A stretch of 64,000 bases of DNA from Ignavibacteriae bacterium HGW-Ignavibacteriae-1 (GCA_002839825.1 PGYU01000009.1:1-64000), one strand, 5' to 3'. Counted from the stretch's first letter, positions 34,294 to 45,286 are shown. The notes: generated by a model from the letters alone, not told the origin. A program made the numbers and translations.

Positions 34294-35124
34294 CTAATAC
34301 AACTGCCCGGTGTGGTATTTGATGGATTCGACGATTGAATAGGGAATGTAGAAGTTGCCGAAGTTGAGTTCGTCTTGTTCGCGGTTGCCGTGGAAGTCGG
34401 AGCCGCCCGTTTCGAGTAGCCAATATTGTGCTGCGATTGAGCGGTAGAATTCGCGCTGGGATTGGTTATGCATCGGGTGAATGACCTCAATTCCGTCCAA
34501 ACCGCTTTGAATCATCTTGTAGAGAGTCGGCTGGTCAACAAAATTTGCCGGATGTGCTAACACTGCGACGCCATTTGCCTGATTTATCAATTTTATTGCT
34601 TGGCTCACCGGAAATACTGCTTTGGGGTGGAATGCAGGACCGCTATCGCCAATATATTTATCAAAAGCCTGTCGCAATGTCTCGACGTAGCCCTTTTCGA
34701 GCAGTATCTGAGCGATGTGCGGGCGGGTGATTGGCGCTTGGTCAGCCTTGATTAAAATGTCGTCAAAATCAATCATCATCCCCATATTGCGCAATTTCTT
34801 GTGTATTTGCTTGGCGCGCACAAGCCTGGCATTTCGGAAATTGTGCAGGTGGAATTTGAGGTGCTTATTGTCGGGGTCAACGTTATAGCCGAGTACGTGA
34901 AATTCGCGCTCGACGTCGTTGCAACTGAACTCGCAGCCTGTGATAATTTCGATTCCGTATTTGGGTGCGAGGCTCATAGCATTGATGCACCCATCGAGCG
35001 TGTCGTGGTCAGTAATACTGATTACCGAAAGCCCGACAGATTTTGCCTTAGCCAAAAGCTCCTCAGGAGACAGTGCTCCATCGGAGTAATAGGTGTGCAT
35101 ATGTAGGTCAACTTTCTTTGTCAT
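34294..35124 (-). CDS. PHP-domain phosphoesterase
   Basis: 276 residues. The PHP metal-binding motifs are present: VDLHMHTYYSDG (His8, His10), SITDHDTLDG, GCEFSC, and later LAHPANF and GSDFHG. This is the TrpH/YciV-like group, which includes 3',5'-nucleoside bisphosphate phosphatases. The enzyme is cytosolic and probably uses two or three metal ions. It lies 41 bp after proS in the same direction, but a hairpin sits between them. Confidence 0.88.
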   Translation of the reverse strand: MTKKVDLHMHTYYSDGALSPEELLAKAKSVGLSVISITDHDTLDGCINAMSLAPKYGIEIITGCEFSCNDVEREFHVLGYNVDPDNKHLKFHLHNFRNARLVRAKQIHKKLRNMGMMIDFDDILIKADQAPITRPHIAQILLEKGYVETLRQAFDKYIGDSGPAFHPKAVFPVSQAIKLINQANGVAVLAHPANFVDQPTLYKMIQSGLDGIEVIHPMHNQSQREFYRSIAAQYWLLETGGSDFHGNREQDELNFGNFYIPYSIVESIKYHTGQLY

Positions 35125-35130
35125 ATTACC

Positions 35131-35163
35131 ATTAGGGGAAATTGTGCTGACAATCTCCCCTAC
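35131..35163. other. Hairpin between proS and the PHP gene
   Basis: TAGGGGA-AATTGT pairs with ACAAT-c-TCCCCTA around a GCTG loop, within the 41-bp gap. Without a T run on the minus strand it is a weak terminator at best; it may separate expression of the two genes. Confidence 0.45.
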
Positions 35164-35165
35164 TA

Positions 35166-36863
35166 TTATTTATAAAATTCTTGTATTTCCGTTATTACAC
35201 TACTAATCGAAATAACTTTTCTGTCGCCTGTCTGGCGGTCTTTAACTTCAATATTTCCATCTTTCAAATTCTTATTGCCAACGATGATTTGGAATGGCAA
35301 ACCAATCAAGTCTGCGTCGTTGAATTTGATTCCTGGTGATTCGTCGCGGTCGTCATATAGCACATCAAATCCGGCTTTGACCAAATCGGCATAAATACCT
35401 TCGGCAGCTGCCTTGACTTCGGGGAATTTCGGTTCGTTGATGCCAATCAAATGTGCATGGAATGGTGTCAATGGCGACGACCAAATTATCCCTTTCTCAT
35501 CGTGATGCTGCTCGATATAACAAGCCATGACTCTTTCTACACCAATTCCATAGCTACCCATGATAATCGGGTGCTCTTTGCCTTCGGAATCGAGATAATT
35601 AGCGCCGAGTGCGACTGAATATTTTGTGCCGAGTTTGAAGATATGCCCTAATTCGATAGCTTTCACAACTCGCAACGCTTGACCGCTGATGGGGCAAGGT
35701 TCGCCGGCTTGAACTGTTCGCAAATCGTGGTAATCGCTAATGCTTGTATCGCGAACGAAATCTATATTTTTGTAATGGAAGCCGTCTTCGTTTGCTCCGC
35801 TGACCATTCCATTGGCGTCTTTGAGCAAATTATCGGCAATAATTTTAATTTTTGATTTGAGATTAATCGGACCAATTGAACCGTGGTCTGCACCTGTGAA
35901 TTGAATTAACTCTTCGGAAACGGCAGCACGCACGTTGGCTGTGCCGAGAACGGATTGTAATTTGGATTCGTTCAATTCATCATTGCCACGCATGAAAATC
36001 AATACAGGCGATTCGTCAGCCATATAAACAACCGATTTGGCGCAACGATGTTCGGGAATATTGTATTGTTCAATCAGGTCATCAATAGTTTTAGCGTTGG
36101 GAGTGGCAAATTTTTCAAGAGGCAAATCTTGGTCAATTCTGCCAACAGGCTGGAGATTGGAAGTTGCAACTTCGATATTTGCAGCATAACCCGCATCGCT
36201 GATGGCGCAAGTGTCCTCGCCGGAATCTGATTCGACCATGAATTCTTGCGATTTGCTGCCACCCATTGCACCGCTCGAAGCACCAACATCGAAAAATTTA
36301 ATCCCACATTTGTTGAAAATCGCTTTATATGCTTCGTAATGCTTTTCGTAGCTTAGGTCTAATCCTTCCCAAGAAGTATCAAGGGAGTAGGCGTCTTTCA
36401 TGATGAACTGTCTGCCGCGAAGCACACCGGATTTGGGGCGTGGTTCGTTACGGAATTTAGTTTGGATTTGATACCAAATTTGGGGCATGTCGCGGTATGA
36501 TTTGACGTGTTGGCGAGCATGGTAAGTGATGATTTCTTCGTGAGTAGGAGCTAAAACGAGTCCTTCCCTATTCTTAATATGGAACATGACATCGCCCATA
36601 GCTTCAACTCTGCCGGTTTGCTCCCAAATTTCAATCGGATTGAGTGCCGGAAGCAAAAACTCCTGACCACCGATTGAATTCATTTCATCTCTAATAATAT
36701 TGATAACTTTGTTCAGTACACGGAATCCCATTGGCAGGAAGGAGAATATCCCGGAAGCCAAAGGACGCACTAATCCTGCACGCAGCATTAGTTGATGAGA
36801 CGGAATCGTTGCGTCTGCAGGCGTCTCTTTCAGCGTAGGTACAAAAAATTCAGATTGTTTCAT
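35166..36863 (-). CDS. proS: Proline-tRNA ligase
   Basis: 565 residues, full length for the bacterial-type enzyme with an internal editing domain. The class II synthetase core is shown by RAGLVRPLASGIFSFLPMGF (motif 1), QIQTKFRNEPRPKSGVLRGR (motif 2) and GSYGIGVERVMACYIEQ (motif 3). The insertion domain lies between about 225 and 390, and the anticodon-binding domain is C-terminal (VLYDDRDESPGIKFNDADLI). It charges tRNA-Pro in the cytosol. It is the first gene of a possible proS-PHP unit. Confidence 0.96.
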   Translation of the reverse strand: MKQSEFFVPTLKETPADATIPSHQLMLRAGLVRPLASGIFSFLPMGFRVLNKVINIIRDEMNSIGGQEFLLPALNPIEIWEQTGRVEAMGDVMFHIKNREGLVLAPTHEEIITYHARQHVKSYRDMPQIWYQIQTKFRNEPRPKSGVLRGRQFIMKDAYSLDTSWEGLDLSYEKHYEAYKAIFNKCGIKFFDVGASSGAMGGSKSQEFMVESDSGEDTCAISDAGYAANIEVATSNLQPVGRIDQDLPLEKFATPNAKTIDDLIEQYNIPEHRCAKSVVYMADESPVLIFMRGNDELNESKLQSVLGTANVRAAVSEELIQFTGADHGSIGPINLKSKIKIIADNLLKDANGMVSGANEDGFHYKNIDFVRDTSISDYHDLRTVQAGEPCPISGQALRVVKAIELGHIFKLGTKYSVALGANYLDSEGKEHPIIMGSYGIGVERVMACYIEQHHDEKGIIWSSPLTPFHAHLIGINEPKFPEVKAAAEGIYADLVKAGFDVLYDDRDESPGIKFNDADLIGLPFQIIVGNKNLKDGNIEVKDRQTGDRKVISISSVITEIQEFYK

Positions 36864-36983
36864 TTTCTATTTATTCCGAATGCAATTTTCTAAAGTCTGC
36901 AAAGGTAACTAAAAATCATGACAAATGACTAATATTTAAGTGTTAAGAAACGAAATAACATCAAATATTGTGTTAGATTTATA

Positions 36984-37022
36984 AATAAAAAAAACTGCAC
37001 CTTTGTTTAAAAAGGTGCAGTT
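36984..37022 (-). terminator. Rho-independent terminator of the Fn3/PKD protein gene
   Basis: Perfect 12-bp stem AACTGCACCTTT (36993-37004) and AAAGGTGCAGTT (37011-37022) with a six-base loop, followed on the minus strand by a run of T (36984-36992). It is 22 bp past the stop codon of the 37044 gene. Confidence 0.9.
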
Positions 37023-37043
37023 ATATTAAATTAAAAGTCTAAA

Positions 37044-40000
37044 CTATTCTTTTATGAATGGCTTAACAAAAGTATTGTTTTCAGTTTCAAGAACTAAGTT
37101 GTAGAAACCATTTGTCAAATGACGAAGGCTGATTTCAGTTTCGAGACTCTTCATCGAACCAAGGTTCAGATAAAGAACTTCTTCACCTAACAAATTCATT
37201 ACTCTCAAAGTAGTGTAAGATTGTTCGTCGAATTCAGCAATGACGCTCATGTTGTCAACTACAGGGTTTGGATATGTAAACATGAAACCGGAACCTGTTA
37301 CACCTGCAACGATATCTTCAGGAATACCGTCTTTAGAAGCTGAACGGAATACCATGAATCTCTTTTCGATAGACAAACATCCATTATCATCAATTATTGT
37401 CACGAAATATTTAGTAGTTCCTACAGGAGGATTAACGTTAGTCGGGTCAATTTCCTGACCATTGTTATCTACCCATCTGTGAATATAAGGAGCTTGACCG
37501 TCAGAAACTGAAACAACCAAAATTGATGGATCAGTTAAATCAATCGAACCCATTCCATAGACGACTACAAAGCCTTTGCTTAAAGATGCATTTGGTGAAG
37601 GCAATACTGAAAGGTAAGGATAGGTAACTAAAATTTCGTCGCTTTCGTTGTCAAATATTGTAAGTTTATATTCTTTAGAGAATACTGCTCTCTTAATTGT
37701 TGCGTTCAAAACTGTAGCGTCAACGAAGTCAGTTGTTGGAGCCCAAATATATGAATAATCGCCCGAACCGCCAAATACTACGCTTTGGAATGTCGGGGAA
37801 GTTTCTTTACATGATTCAAGAATAGGATCCGCAAGTATAGTCAACGGGCAATCATCACGAACTTCAATGTCGAAAGTTTGTTCACCACGTTCGCAGAATA
37901 AATCGTTTGTCACAGTTAGAGTAACAGTGTAATCACCGGCAGCTGCATAAACATGTGATACGATTTTGCCTGATTTCATAGTGCCATCGCCCATATCCCA
38001 ACTCCAAACTACAGGATTCACACTACTTGTAGTGCCTGTAAATTTAATTGATTCGTTCATACAAGCGTTGCCTTCATAGTAATGTTCCGCATCAATACCA
38101 ACTGCAATTGTAGTAATTGGAGTTAATGTTACATTCATTGTAGCATTATCAGTATAAGTACCCCATTCAGCTGAGCTGCGAGTTACTTTAACAGAACCGG
38201 TATTGTTTGTTCCCCAATCTACAGTAACTGTAGAAAGAGTTGAAGCACCTACGATTGTACCGCCTGTAACTGTCCATTGATAGTCAATGACATCAAAGAA
38301 TTCAGTCGAATAAATTGCTTGGCTGCTTTGGCAAACAGAATTAGGTCCTGAAACCACCGGAGCTTTGATTGTAGTGAAATTAAATGCTGTTGACCAGTTT
38401 GAAACACCTTGCAAACCGATTGTTTGAACTTGCCAGTAGTATTTTCTGTCTTTGAACAATCCGGTAACGTTGAATGATGTAGTTCCCAAGTTATTGCCTG
38501 AAGCAACGATATTTGTAAATCCGGCATCAGAAGCTAAACGGAAGTTATATCCTGTTGCATCTGTGACTGATTCCCAAGTGAAAGTTACATCAATAAATTG
38601 ATTCAATTTACCATTTACAGGTGATAAAAGTATAGGTGCAGCAAGGCTCATAGTTTCGAAAGAGAAAGCTGTTGACCAATCGCCATAACCACCATTTTTG
38701 ATACCTCTAACTCTCCAGAAATGTTCTTTGTTATTTTCCAAACCAGAATAATTATAAGTAGTAGAAACGTTTGTTGCGTTAATCACAGTAGAGCTGAAAT
38801 TACTGAACAATGAAACTTGAACTTGGTATGAATCAGCACCTGTTACAGTTGTCCAAGTCATTTGACCATCAAGAATCACATCAGTTTCGTTGTCTGCCGG
38901 AGTAAGCAATGTAGGAGCTTCAACTTTTGTTTGGAATGTACGTGAATCACTAAGCGGACCTTCACCATTGTTTGTATTTTGAGCATTTGCTCTCCAATAA
39001 TATGTTTTGTTGAACATTAAGCCGTTAATTACAGTTGAAGTACCTGCAATTCCACTTGTATTGACAACAAAAGAAGAGAAATCAGATTGTTCCGAAATTT
39101 GAAGTCTGTATGATTCAGCACCATTGACAGCACTCCATGAGAAATTAACGCCGTTTAATTCAACGCCGACTGCATTATTAGCAGGAGCTATAAGTGCAAC
39201 TTTGCCAAGTGAAGTTACGAATTGGAATACTGAAGAATTTTGTCCTGCATCGTTAGCATTATAACCGATTACTCTCCAAAAATAAGTAGTAACACTATTT
39301 AAGTTTGTATAATTGAAAGTAGTAGAAGCAATACCATCTTGGTTGATAACAATATTAGCAAAGTTAACATCGGTAGCAACTTGAATGCGATAATTAGAAG
39401 CACCTGATAATGCAGTCCAAGTGAAAGTTCCGTTCAATGGCGAAACACCTGTAGCATTATTAGCAGGAGTATTCAATACCACTTGACCCAACAAAGTAGT
39501 GAAACTTGTGTGAGTTGAGAATGAATTGTAACCTGCAGTTTCGCCGGCTCTGACTCTCCAGAAATATTGAGTGTTGTTATTCAAGCCTGCGTAAGCATAT
39601 GTAGTGTTTGCTGAATTAGCATCTACGATGATATTTGTAAAAGTCGAATTTGTAGAAATTTGAACATTATAAGTAGTAGCACCTGTAACAGCACTCCAAG
39701 TCAAGTTGCCCGCCAAAGGCTGTGCAAATGAACCGTTTGAAGGAGTGAGGTTAGTCGGAATACCAAGAATAGTTCTGAAAGTAACAGTACCGGAAGCATT
39801 TCCTTCGCCATCAACATCGCCTGCAAATACTCTAATGAAATAATTAGTATAGTTGCTCAAACCTGAATAATTTTGGTTTGTAAGTGCGATATTGTTTACT
39901 TCTTGAATAACATTCGTAAACGCTGCATCAGTTGCGATTTGCATACGATATTTTGTAGCACCTGTTACAGCAGTCCAAGCAGCATTGCCATTTACGGCTA

Positions 40001-41042
40001 ATCCTTGTGAACCGTCAACGGGAGCTGTGATAACAGGGCTTCCAACTCTAATTCTAAAGTTTCTGGTAGCTGAAACATCGCCTGTATTAGCGCCGTCTTT
40101 AGCTTGAACTTTCCAATAATAAGTTTCGTAATTATCAAAATTTGTGTAATTATAAGAAGTACCTGACACATTTGTGCTAACAACCACATTTGTAAATCCC
40201 GCATCAGTAGCGATAGTAAGGTCGTAGTTAGCAGCGCCTGAAACCGAGTTCCAAGATAAAGTACCGCTTTCCATCAAACCTGTTGCGCCGTCCGTCGGGC
40301 TAACGAGAGTAACTTGACCTAATTTAGTTTTCCAAGAAACTTCGTCCCAAGCGCCTTCGCCAACGTCATTAACGCCTCTAACACGAACATAATATGTTGT
40401 ATTTAAATTCAAACCAGAGTAAGCAACACTTGTACTTGTTGTATTTGTGTTGATAATAGGGCTTGAAAAATCACTATTTGCAGATAAAACAACGTCATAG
40501 TCATCAGCTCCACCGGCTGCATCCCATTCAATATCACCACTCAAAGCATTTCCAACAGAGTTATCTGCAGGGTCAGTTATATTTGGCTGAGCAGGAACTG
40601 AAAAAGCTTCAAGTGTTGCTACGTTTGGAGAAAAAGAGTTCGCTGAGTATGTACGAGTACCGCCTCCAGCCCAAGTAGCCGTAACGACTGAGTACTCTAT
40701 ATCTTCTGATTTATCCCAAATTCTAAAATGAACTGCTTGTCCGGACACCATCCCGTCAACTACCGCCGTTTGGTCATTATCGCCCCAAACAGTTATAGAA
40801 CGATTGTTTGTTCCTGTCCAAACTGTGGCACCAACACAAAGTCCATTGGGTGTATAAACACCTATCTCATCACCGGCTACTATAGACACACCGCTGATAG
40901 TCGGGTTTACCGCTAAAGGCACGATAACCGTCATGTTATTACCCGTGACACTGGTAAAGGTGAAGTGTACCGGAGTTTGGCTCAATAAAGCCGCTGGTAG
41001 CATGAATATTGCTACCAAAACCAAAAGTTTAATAATTCTCAT
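37044..41042 (-). CDS. Large T9SS surface protein with eight Fn3-like repeats and PKD domains
   Basis: 1332 residues from MRIIKLLVLVAIFMLPAALL; a longer frame to 41090 would put 16 residues before the signal peptide, and AAAGGGGC precedes the chosen ATG. After the signal come a GDEIGVYTPNGLCVGATVW domain, eight Fn3-like repeats of about 88 residues (each ending in a YYxRVRG-like strand, e.g. YFWRVRAGE), a PKD-like region (VWSWDMGDGTMKSG, then VSHVYAAAGDYTVTLTV), and a T9SS type-A sorting domain (TYPNPVVDNMSVIAEF to VKPFIKE). It is a likely adhesin or matrix protein at the cell surface. Confidence 0.92.
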   Translation of the reverse strand: MRIIKLLVLVAIFMLPAALLSQTPVHFTFTSVTGNNMTVIVPLAVNPTISGVSIVAGDEIGVYTPNGLCVGATVWTGTNNRSITVWGDNDQTAVVDGMVSGQAVHFRIWDKSEDIEYSVVTATWAGGGTRTYSANSFSPNVATLEAFSVPAQPNITDPADNSVGNALSGDIEWDAAGGADDYDVVLSANSDFSSPIINTNTTSTSVAYSGLNLNTTYYVRVRGVNDVGEGAWDEVSWKTKLGQVTLVSPTDGATGLMESGTLSWNSVSGAANYDLTIATDAGFTNVVVSTNVSGTSYNYTNFDNYETYYWKVQAKDGANTGDVSATRNFRIRVGSPVITAPVDGSQGLAVNGNAAWTAVTGATKYRMQIATDAAFTNVIQEVNNIALTNQNYSGLSNYTNYFIRVFAGDVDGEGNASGTVTFRTILGIPTNLTPSNGSFAQPLAGNLTWSAVTGATTYNVQISTNSTFTNIIVDANSANTTYAYAGLNNNTQYFWRVRAGETAGYNSFSTHTSFTTLLGQVVLNTPANNATGVSPLNGTFTWTALSGASNYRIQVATDVNFANIVINQDGIASTTFNYTNLNSVTTYFWRVIGYNANDAGQNSSVFQFVTSLGKVALIAPANNAVGVELNGVNFSWSAVNGAESYRLQISEQSDFSSFVVNTSGIAGTSTVINGLMFNKTYYWRANAQNTNNGEGPLSDSRTFQTKVEAPTLLTPADNETDVILDGQMTWTTVTGADSYQVQVSLFSNFSSTVINATNVSTTYNYSGLENNKEHFWRVRGIKNGGYGDWSTAFSFETMSLAAPILLSPVNGKLNQFIDVTFTWESVTDATGYNFRLASDAGFTNIVASGNNLGTTSFNVTGLFKDRKYYWQVQTIGLQGVSNWSTAFNFTTIKAPVVSGPNSVCQSSQAIYSTEFFDVIDYQWTVTGGTIVGASTLSTVTVDWGTNNTGSVKVTRSSAEWGTYTDNATMNVTLTPITTIAVGIDAEHYYEGNACMNESIKFTGTTSSVNPVVWSWDMGDGTMKSGKIVSHVYAAAGDYTVTLTVTNDLFCERGEQTFDIEVRDDCPLTILADPILESCKETSPTFQSVVFGGSGDYSYIWAPTTDFVDATVLNATIKRAVFSKEYKLTIFDNESDEILVTYPYLSVLPSPNASLSKGFVVVYGMGSIDLTDPSILVVSVSDGQAPYIHRWVDNNGQEIDPTNVNPPVGTTKYFVTIIDDNGCLSIEKRFMVFRSASKDGIPEDIVAGVTGSGFMFTYPNPVVDNMSVIAEFDEQSYTTLRVMNLLGEEVLYLNLGSMKSLETEISLRHLTNGFYNLVLETENNTFVKPFIKE

Positions 41043-41317
41043 AAATGCCCCTTTTAAAATAAAGAATGTTATTTTCAAATTGTTATACATAATACCTTAA
41101 TATATAGAATTTAGTTAAACTTAAAACTCTTATTCTAATGTACTAAAATAAACACATTTTTCGAGTTTAGCAAATAAAAATTCAAAATTAAAAAAAATCA
41201 ACTCTATACTAATAAAACTTCCCTACGAAATACAATACTAATAATTGCTTATGTGAATGAAAATGCTTAAAATTGTAGTTGAAAAATTTGCAAAATTAAA
41301 AAATTTAGGAATGTTTA

Positions 41318-44300
41318 ATGAAATTGCGTCTTGCATTGATACTGTTGATGCTTATACCCGCTACTGTTTTAGCCGGTACAAGAATGTTGAGATTCCCTGA
41401 TATTCACAATGACAAAATAGCCTTTGTATATAGCGGCGATATTTATATTGCCTCTTCAACAGGTGGGACTGCTCGCCAATTGACTTCACACTCGGGCAAA
41501 GAACTCTTCCCGAAATTTTCTCCTGATGGCAACTGGATTGCCTTCTCGGCAGAATATACCGGCACACGCCAAGTATATGTAATGCCTGCTGAAGGTGGAA
41601 TACCAACACAACTTACATATTATAATGATGTTGGTGTAATGCCTCCGAGAGGTGGATTTGATAATCAAGTTCTGGGATGGACTACTGACGGAAAGAACGT
41701 TTTATTTATCGCCAATCGTACTCCTTGGAGCAAACGAAATGGTAAATATTATACTGTACCTGTCGAAGGTGGATTGGAAACCCCACTACCATTAATCGAA
41801 GGTGGATATGCAGATTACTCTCCCGATGGTACTAAATTGGCTTTTACCCCAATAGCTCGCGAATGGCGGACATGGAAGAGACATCGCGGTGGACGAGCTC
41901 AAGATGTTTGGATTTATGATTTGAAAACGATGAATGCCGAGCAAATAACAAACCATTTAATGACTGATAACATGCCTGTATGGTATGGCGACAAGGTTTA
42001 TTTCACTTCCGACAGAGATTTCACTCTCAATATATTTGCCTATGATACTAAAACAAAATCTACCGAAAAAATCACAAGTCATGACGATTTCGATGTTCTA
42101 TGGCCCTCAAGTGGTCCCGGCGGGATAGTTTATCAAGCAGGTGGCAGAATTTGGAGACTCAATCCCGATACTAAAAGCACCCAAGCATTAACTATCAACG
42201 TTGCAAACGACGGCGGATTATCAGTTCCTTATTTCAAAAATGTCAAAAGCAACATCCAATCCGCTACAATATCTGCAAATGGCAAGCGAGCAGTTTTTGA
42301 TGCACGCGGAGATTTATTTTCAGTTCCGGCAAAAATCGGCGAAACTTATAATTTGTCGAAAACTTCAGGAGTGCGCGAAATATATCCTACTTGGTCACCC
42401 GACGGCAAAACGATTGCATATTATTCAGATGCAACAGGCGAATACGAACTTTATACCATTAATAATGATGGCTCGGAAAAACCTAAGCAAATCACAAAGA
42501 ATTCAAACCGCTGGAGATTCGCTCCTACATGGTCGCCCGACAGCAAGAAAATGGCTTACGGTGATAAAGACCAAATGCTCAGATGGATTGATATGTCAAA
42601 CGGCAAAATCACGGATGTTGACCACGGGCTATATACCGATATGACTTTCTACCGCTGGTCGCCCGACAGTAAATGGATTGTATATGTAAAGGAAAGCGAA
42701 AACTTCCTGACACAAATTTACGTTTACTCTCTCGACCAGAACAAAACATTTATGCTTACAGACGGATTTGCCAATAATTACGACCCGGTATTTTCCGATG
42801 ACGGGAAATATATGTTCTTTTTGTCAAATCGTGATTACAACATGTCTTTTTCCGGCTACGAATTCGATTATTTTTATACCAATCCTACCAAGATTTATTA
42901 TGCCGCACTCGATGAGGGCATTCCGGCAGTTTTTGAGTATAAAACTGATGAAATCGAAAAAAGTGCCTATGACAAAAAAACTGATGAAAACGTAGTTGTG
43001 AAAATCAAACAAGAGAACTTTGCTCGTCGAATTCAAAGCCTTCCTCTTGCAAATGCAGGATACGGGAATTTGTCATTCTTTAAAGGTAAGTTATATTACC
43101 AGAAAAATTCATCTCTTATGCAATATGATTTAGCCGAAAGTAAAGAAAGCGAAATCATGGCGGGCGTTCAAACTTACGAAATTTCGGCTGATGGTTCATC
43201 AATACTCTATCTATCGGGTGGTTCGTGGGGGATTTGCAAAAACAGCCCTAGCCAAAAAGCCGAAGACGGCAATCTCGATATGGAAAATGTGATAATGCGT
43301 ATCGAGCCCCAAGCAGAATGGAAGCAAATTTATGCAGATGCTTGGAGATTGATGAGAGATTGGTTCTACGACCCAAACATGCACGGCTACGATTGGGAAC
43401 AAATCCGCAAAAAATATGAGCAACTATTACCATCTGTGGCACATCGCAATGATTTGGATTTCATCCTCGGCGAATTAATCGGCGAAGTCAATGCCGGACA
43501 TACATATGTCAATTCAGGCGATGAAGAACAAGTCGAGAGATTCGAAGGCGGAATGTTGGGAGCAGAATTTGCAAATGATGGCAGCAAATATTACAAAATC
43601 GAAAAGATTTTTGAAGGTGAAAATTGGCACGATGTATGGCGTTCGCCGCTTACCGAAATCGGTGTGGATGTCAAACAAGGCGATTATTTAATCAGCATTG
43701 ATGGCGAAGAAGTCTTGACAAAGGAAAATCCATACAAATATTTGCAAAATAAAGCCGGAAAAGTAGTTACAATTCAAGTAAACAGCAAGCCCGACAAAGC
43801 CGGAGCGCGCGAATACAAAATCAAAACAATCAATTCCGAATCTGAACTTCGCTTCTTAGATTGGGTCACCAAAAATCGTGAATATGTTGCCGAGAAATCC
43901 GGTGGCAAAATCGGCTACATTTGGCTGCCAAACACACATATTGAAGGTAATCGCGAACTTTATCGTTGGTTCTACCCACAAGTGGACAAAGATGCCTTAA
44001 TTTTTGATGACCGTTGGAATGGTGGCGGATTTATCCCGAGCATGATGATAAAACTACTCGAACGCCGAGTATTGAATTATTGGGCGAGACGAGGATTGGA
44101 CCCATTGCCCGACCCGACTTTTTCGCACAAAGGTCCGAAAGCATGTCTGATTAACGGATACTCAAGTTCGGGTGGCGATGCTTTCCCCTACTATTTCAAG
44201 TCATTAGGGCTTGGGAAATTAATCGGGACTCGTACTTGGGGCGGATTGATAGGCATTTCCGGCAATCCTGCATTCGTTGATGGCGGACATTTGAACATAC

Positions 44301-44509
44301 CAACATTTAGAATTATGGACCCTGACGGCAATTGGATAATCGAAAATCACGGTGTCGAGCCCGACATTGAAGTCGTTGACCGCCCTGATTTGACTGCGAA
44401 GGGAATAGACCCATCGCTTGATAAAGCAATTGAAGTATTGCTTGAAGAACTAAGATTGAATCCTGTGAAGAAAATCACAGTGCCTCCTGCTCCTGATGAA
44501 TCAAAATAA
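41318..44509 (+). CDS. Tricorn-like S41 protease
   Basis: 1063 residues. A signal peptide (1-19) is followed by beta-propeller regions with WSPDGKTIAYYSD-type blades, a helical linker, a PDZ domain (VKQGDYLISIDGEEV) and an S41 core. The likely nucleophile is Ser951 in GYSSSGGDAFP, with a His in VNAGHTYVN and Glu in GVEPDIEVVD. This is the tricorn layout of propeller, PDZ and core. Because it is exported, it probably degrades peptides in the periplasm rather than the cytosol. The lipoprotein gene that follows at 44565 may belong to the same unit. Confidence 0.9.
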   Translation: MKLRLALILLMLIPATVLAGTRMLRFPDIHNDKIAFVYSGDIYIASSTGGTARQLTSHSGKELFPKFSPDGNWIAFSAEYTGTRQVYVMPAEGGIPTQLTYYNDVGVMPPRGGFDNQVLGWTTDGKNVLFIANRTPWSKRNGKYYTVPVEGGLETPLPLIEGGYADYSPDGTKLAFTPIAREWRTWKRHRGGRAQDVWIYDLKTMNAEQITNHLMTDNMPVWYGDKVYFTSDRDFTLNIFAYDTKTKSTEKITSHDDFDVLWPSSGPGGIVYQAGGRIWRLNPDTKSTQALTINVANDGGLSVPYFKNVKSNIQSATISANGKRAVFDARGDLFSVPAKIGETYNLSKTSGVREIYPTWSPDGKTIAYYSDATGEYELYTINNDGSEKPKQITKNSNRWRFAPTWSPDSKKMAYGDKDQMLRWIDMSNGKITDVDHGLYTDMTFYRWSPDSKWIVYVKESENFLTQIYVYSLDQNKTFMLTDGFANNYDPVFSDDGKYMFFLSNRDYNMSFSGYEFDYFYTNPTKIYYAALDEGIPAVFEYKTDEIEKSAYDKKTDENVVVKIKQENFARRIQSLPLANAGYGNLSFFKGKLYYQKNSSLMQYDLAESKESEIMAGVQTYEISADGSSILYLSGGSWGICKNSPSQKAEDGNLDMENVIMRIEPQAEWKQIYADAWRLMRDWFYDPNMHGYDWEQIRKKYEQLLPSVAHRNDLDFILGELIGEVNAGHTYVNSGDEEQVERFEGGMLGAEFANDGSKYYKIEKIFEGENWHDVWRSPLTEIGVDVKQGDYLISIDGEEVLTKENPYKYLQNKAGKVVTIQVNSKPDKAGAREYKIKTINSESELRFLDWVTKNREYVAEKSGGKIGYIWLPNTHIEGNRELYRWFYPQVDKDALIFDDRWNGGGFIPSMMIKLLERRVLNYWARRGLDPLPDPTFSHKGPKACLINGYSSSGGDAFPYYFKSLGLGKLIGTRTWGGLIGISGNPAFVDGGHLNIPTFRIMDPDGNWIIENHGVEPDIEVVDRPDLTAKGIDPSLDKAIEVLLEELRLNPVKKITVPPAPDESK

Positions 44510-44564
44510 TAAATTGTAAAAACGTTAATAGTCTTTTTGAGTAATATATTTTTGAAGGATAAAT

Positions 44565-45200
44565 ATGAAAAATTTACTGATTTTATTTGCAAGTATCGCT
44601 TTATTCATCTCTTGTGGTGAAAAGGAGAAAGAAGCAGAAACAGACCCAAATGCAGATATGACAAATGTGGACCCGCATCTCGGGGTAATGCCTGACAATA
44701 CGCATATGCTTGACCAATTGGCTACCGGCGAACCTGATTTCGACCCCGAAGACCCGTCTTTGAAATTGTCGAATTTGACTTTCACGGCTCCGAGCACTTG
44801 GATTCGCGAAGCACCGTCGTCCTCGATGAGAGTGGTGCAATATGCCCTGAAAGCGGATAATTCGCTAAAAGTTACGGGATTCTTTTTTGGCGAACAAGAT
44901 TTGGCAGCCGATAATATCGAACGTTGGAAAAATGAATTCAACAAACTTGATAATTCGTCCGTTATTAAAATGAAAGACGGCAAGACCGATTTCGTGATTT
45001 TGGAAGGCACTTATAATCTCAAGCCTTTCCCGATGGCACAGGAATTTGTTCCGACTGCTGATTATATGGTACTTGCGGCAATCGTTCCGTCATCGGAAGG
45101 ACCGTATTACTTCAAAGTCTTCGGACCAAAATCAGTATTGAGCAAAGAAATTGACACTTTCAAAACCTTTTTGAACAGCGTCAGAGTCGAAAGTATGTAA
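44565..45200 (+). CDS. Lipoprotein of unknown function
   Basis: 211 residues, with a lipobox LFISC (Cys17) and an acidic linker. The conserved-looking domain contains TFTAPSTWIREAPSSSMRVV and a DTFKTFLNSV C-terminus, and resembles proteins that bind small peptides or lipids only by general composition; I assign no family. AAGGAT at 44556-44561 serves as RBS. A terminator follows. Confidence 0.75.
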   Translation: MKNLLILFASIALFISCGEKEKEAETDPNADMTNVDPHLGVMPDNTHMLDQLATGEPDFDPEDPSLKLSNLTFTAPSTWIREAPSSSMRVVQYALKADNSLKVTGFFFGEQDLAADNIERWKNEFNKLDNSSVIKMKDGKTDFVILEGTYNLKPFPMAQEFVPTADYMVLAAIVPSSEGPYYFKVFGPKSVLSKEIDTFKTFLNSVRVESM

Positions 45201-45223
45201 ACGCATTTTGAAATAATTTTACT

Positions 45224-45259
45224 AAATAGCTGCCTACAAAGGGTAGCTATTTTTTTTTA
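45224..45259 (+). terminator. Terminator after the lipoprotein gene
   Basis: AAATAGCTgCC pairs with GGgtAGCTATTT around TACAAAG, followed by a run of nine T. Confidence 0.7.
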
Positions 45260-45286
45260 TATTTATGGTGGGCTTAAATTTATAGA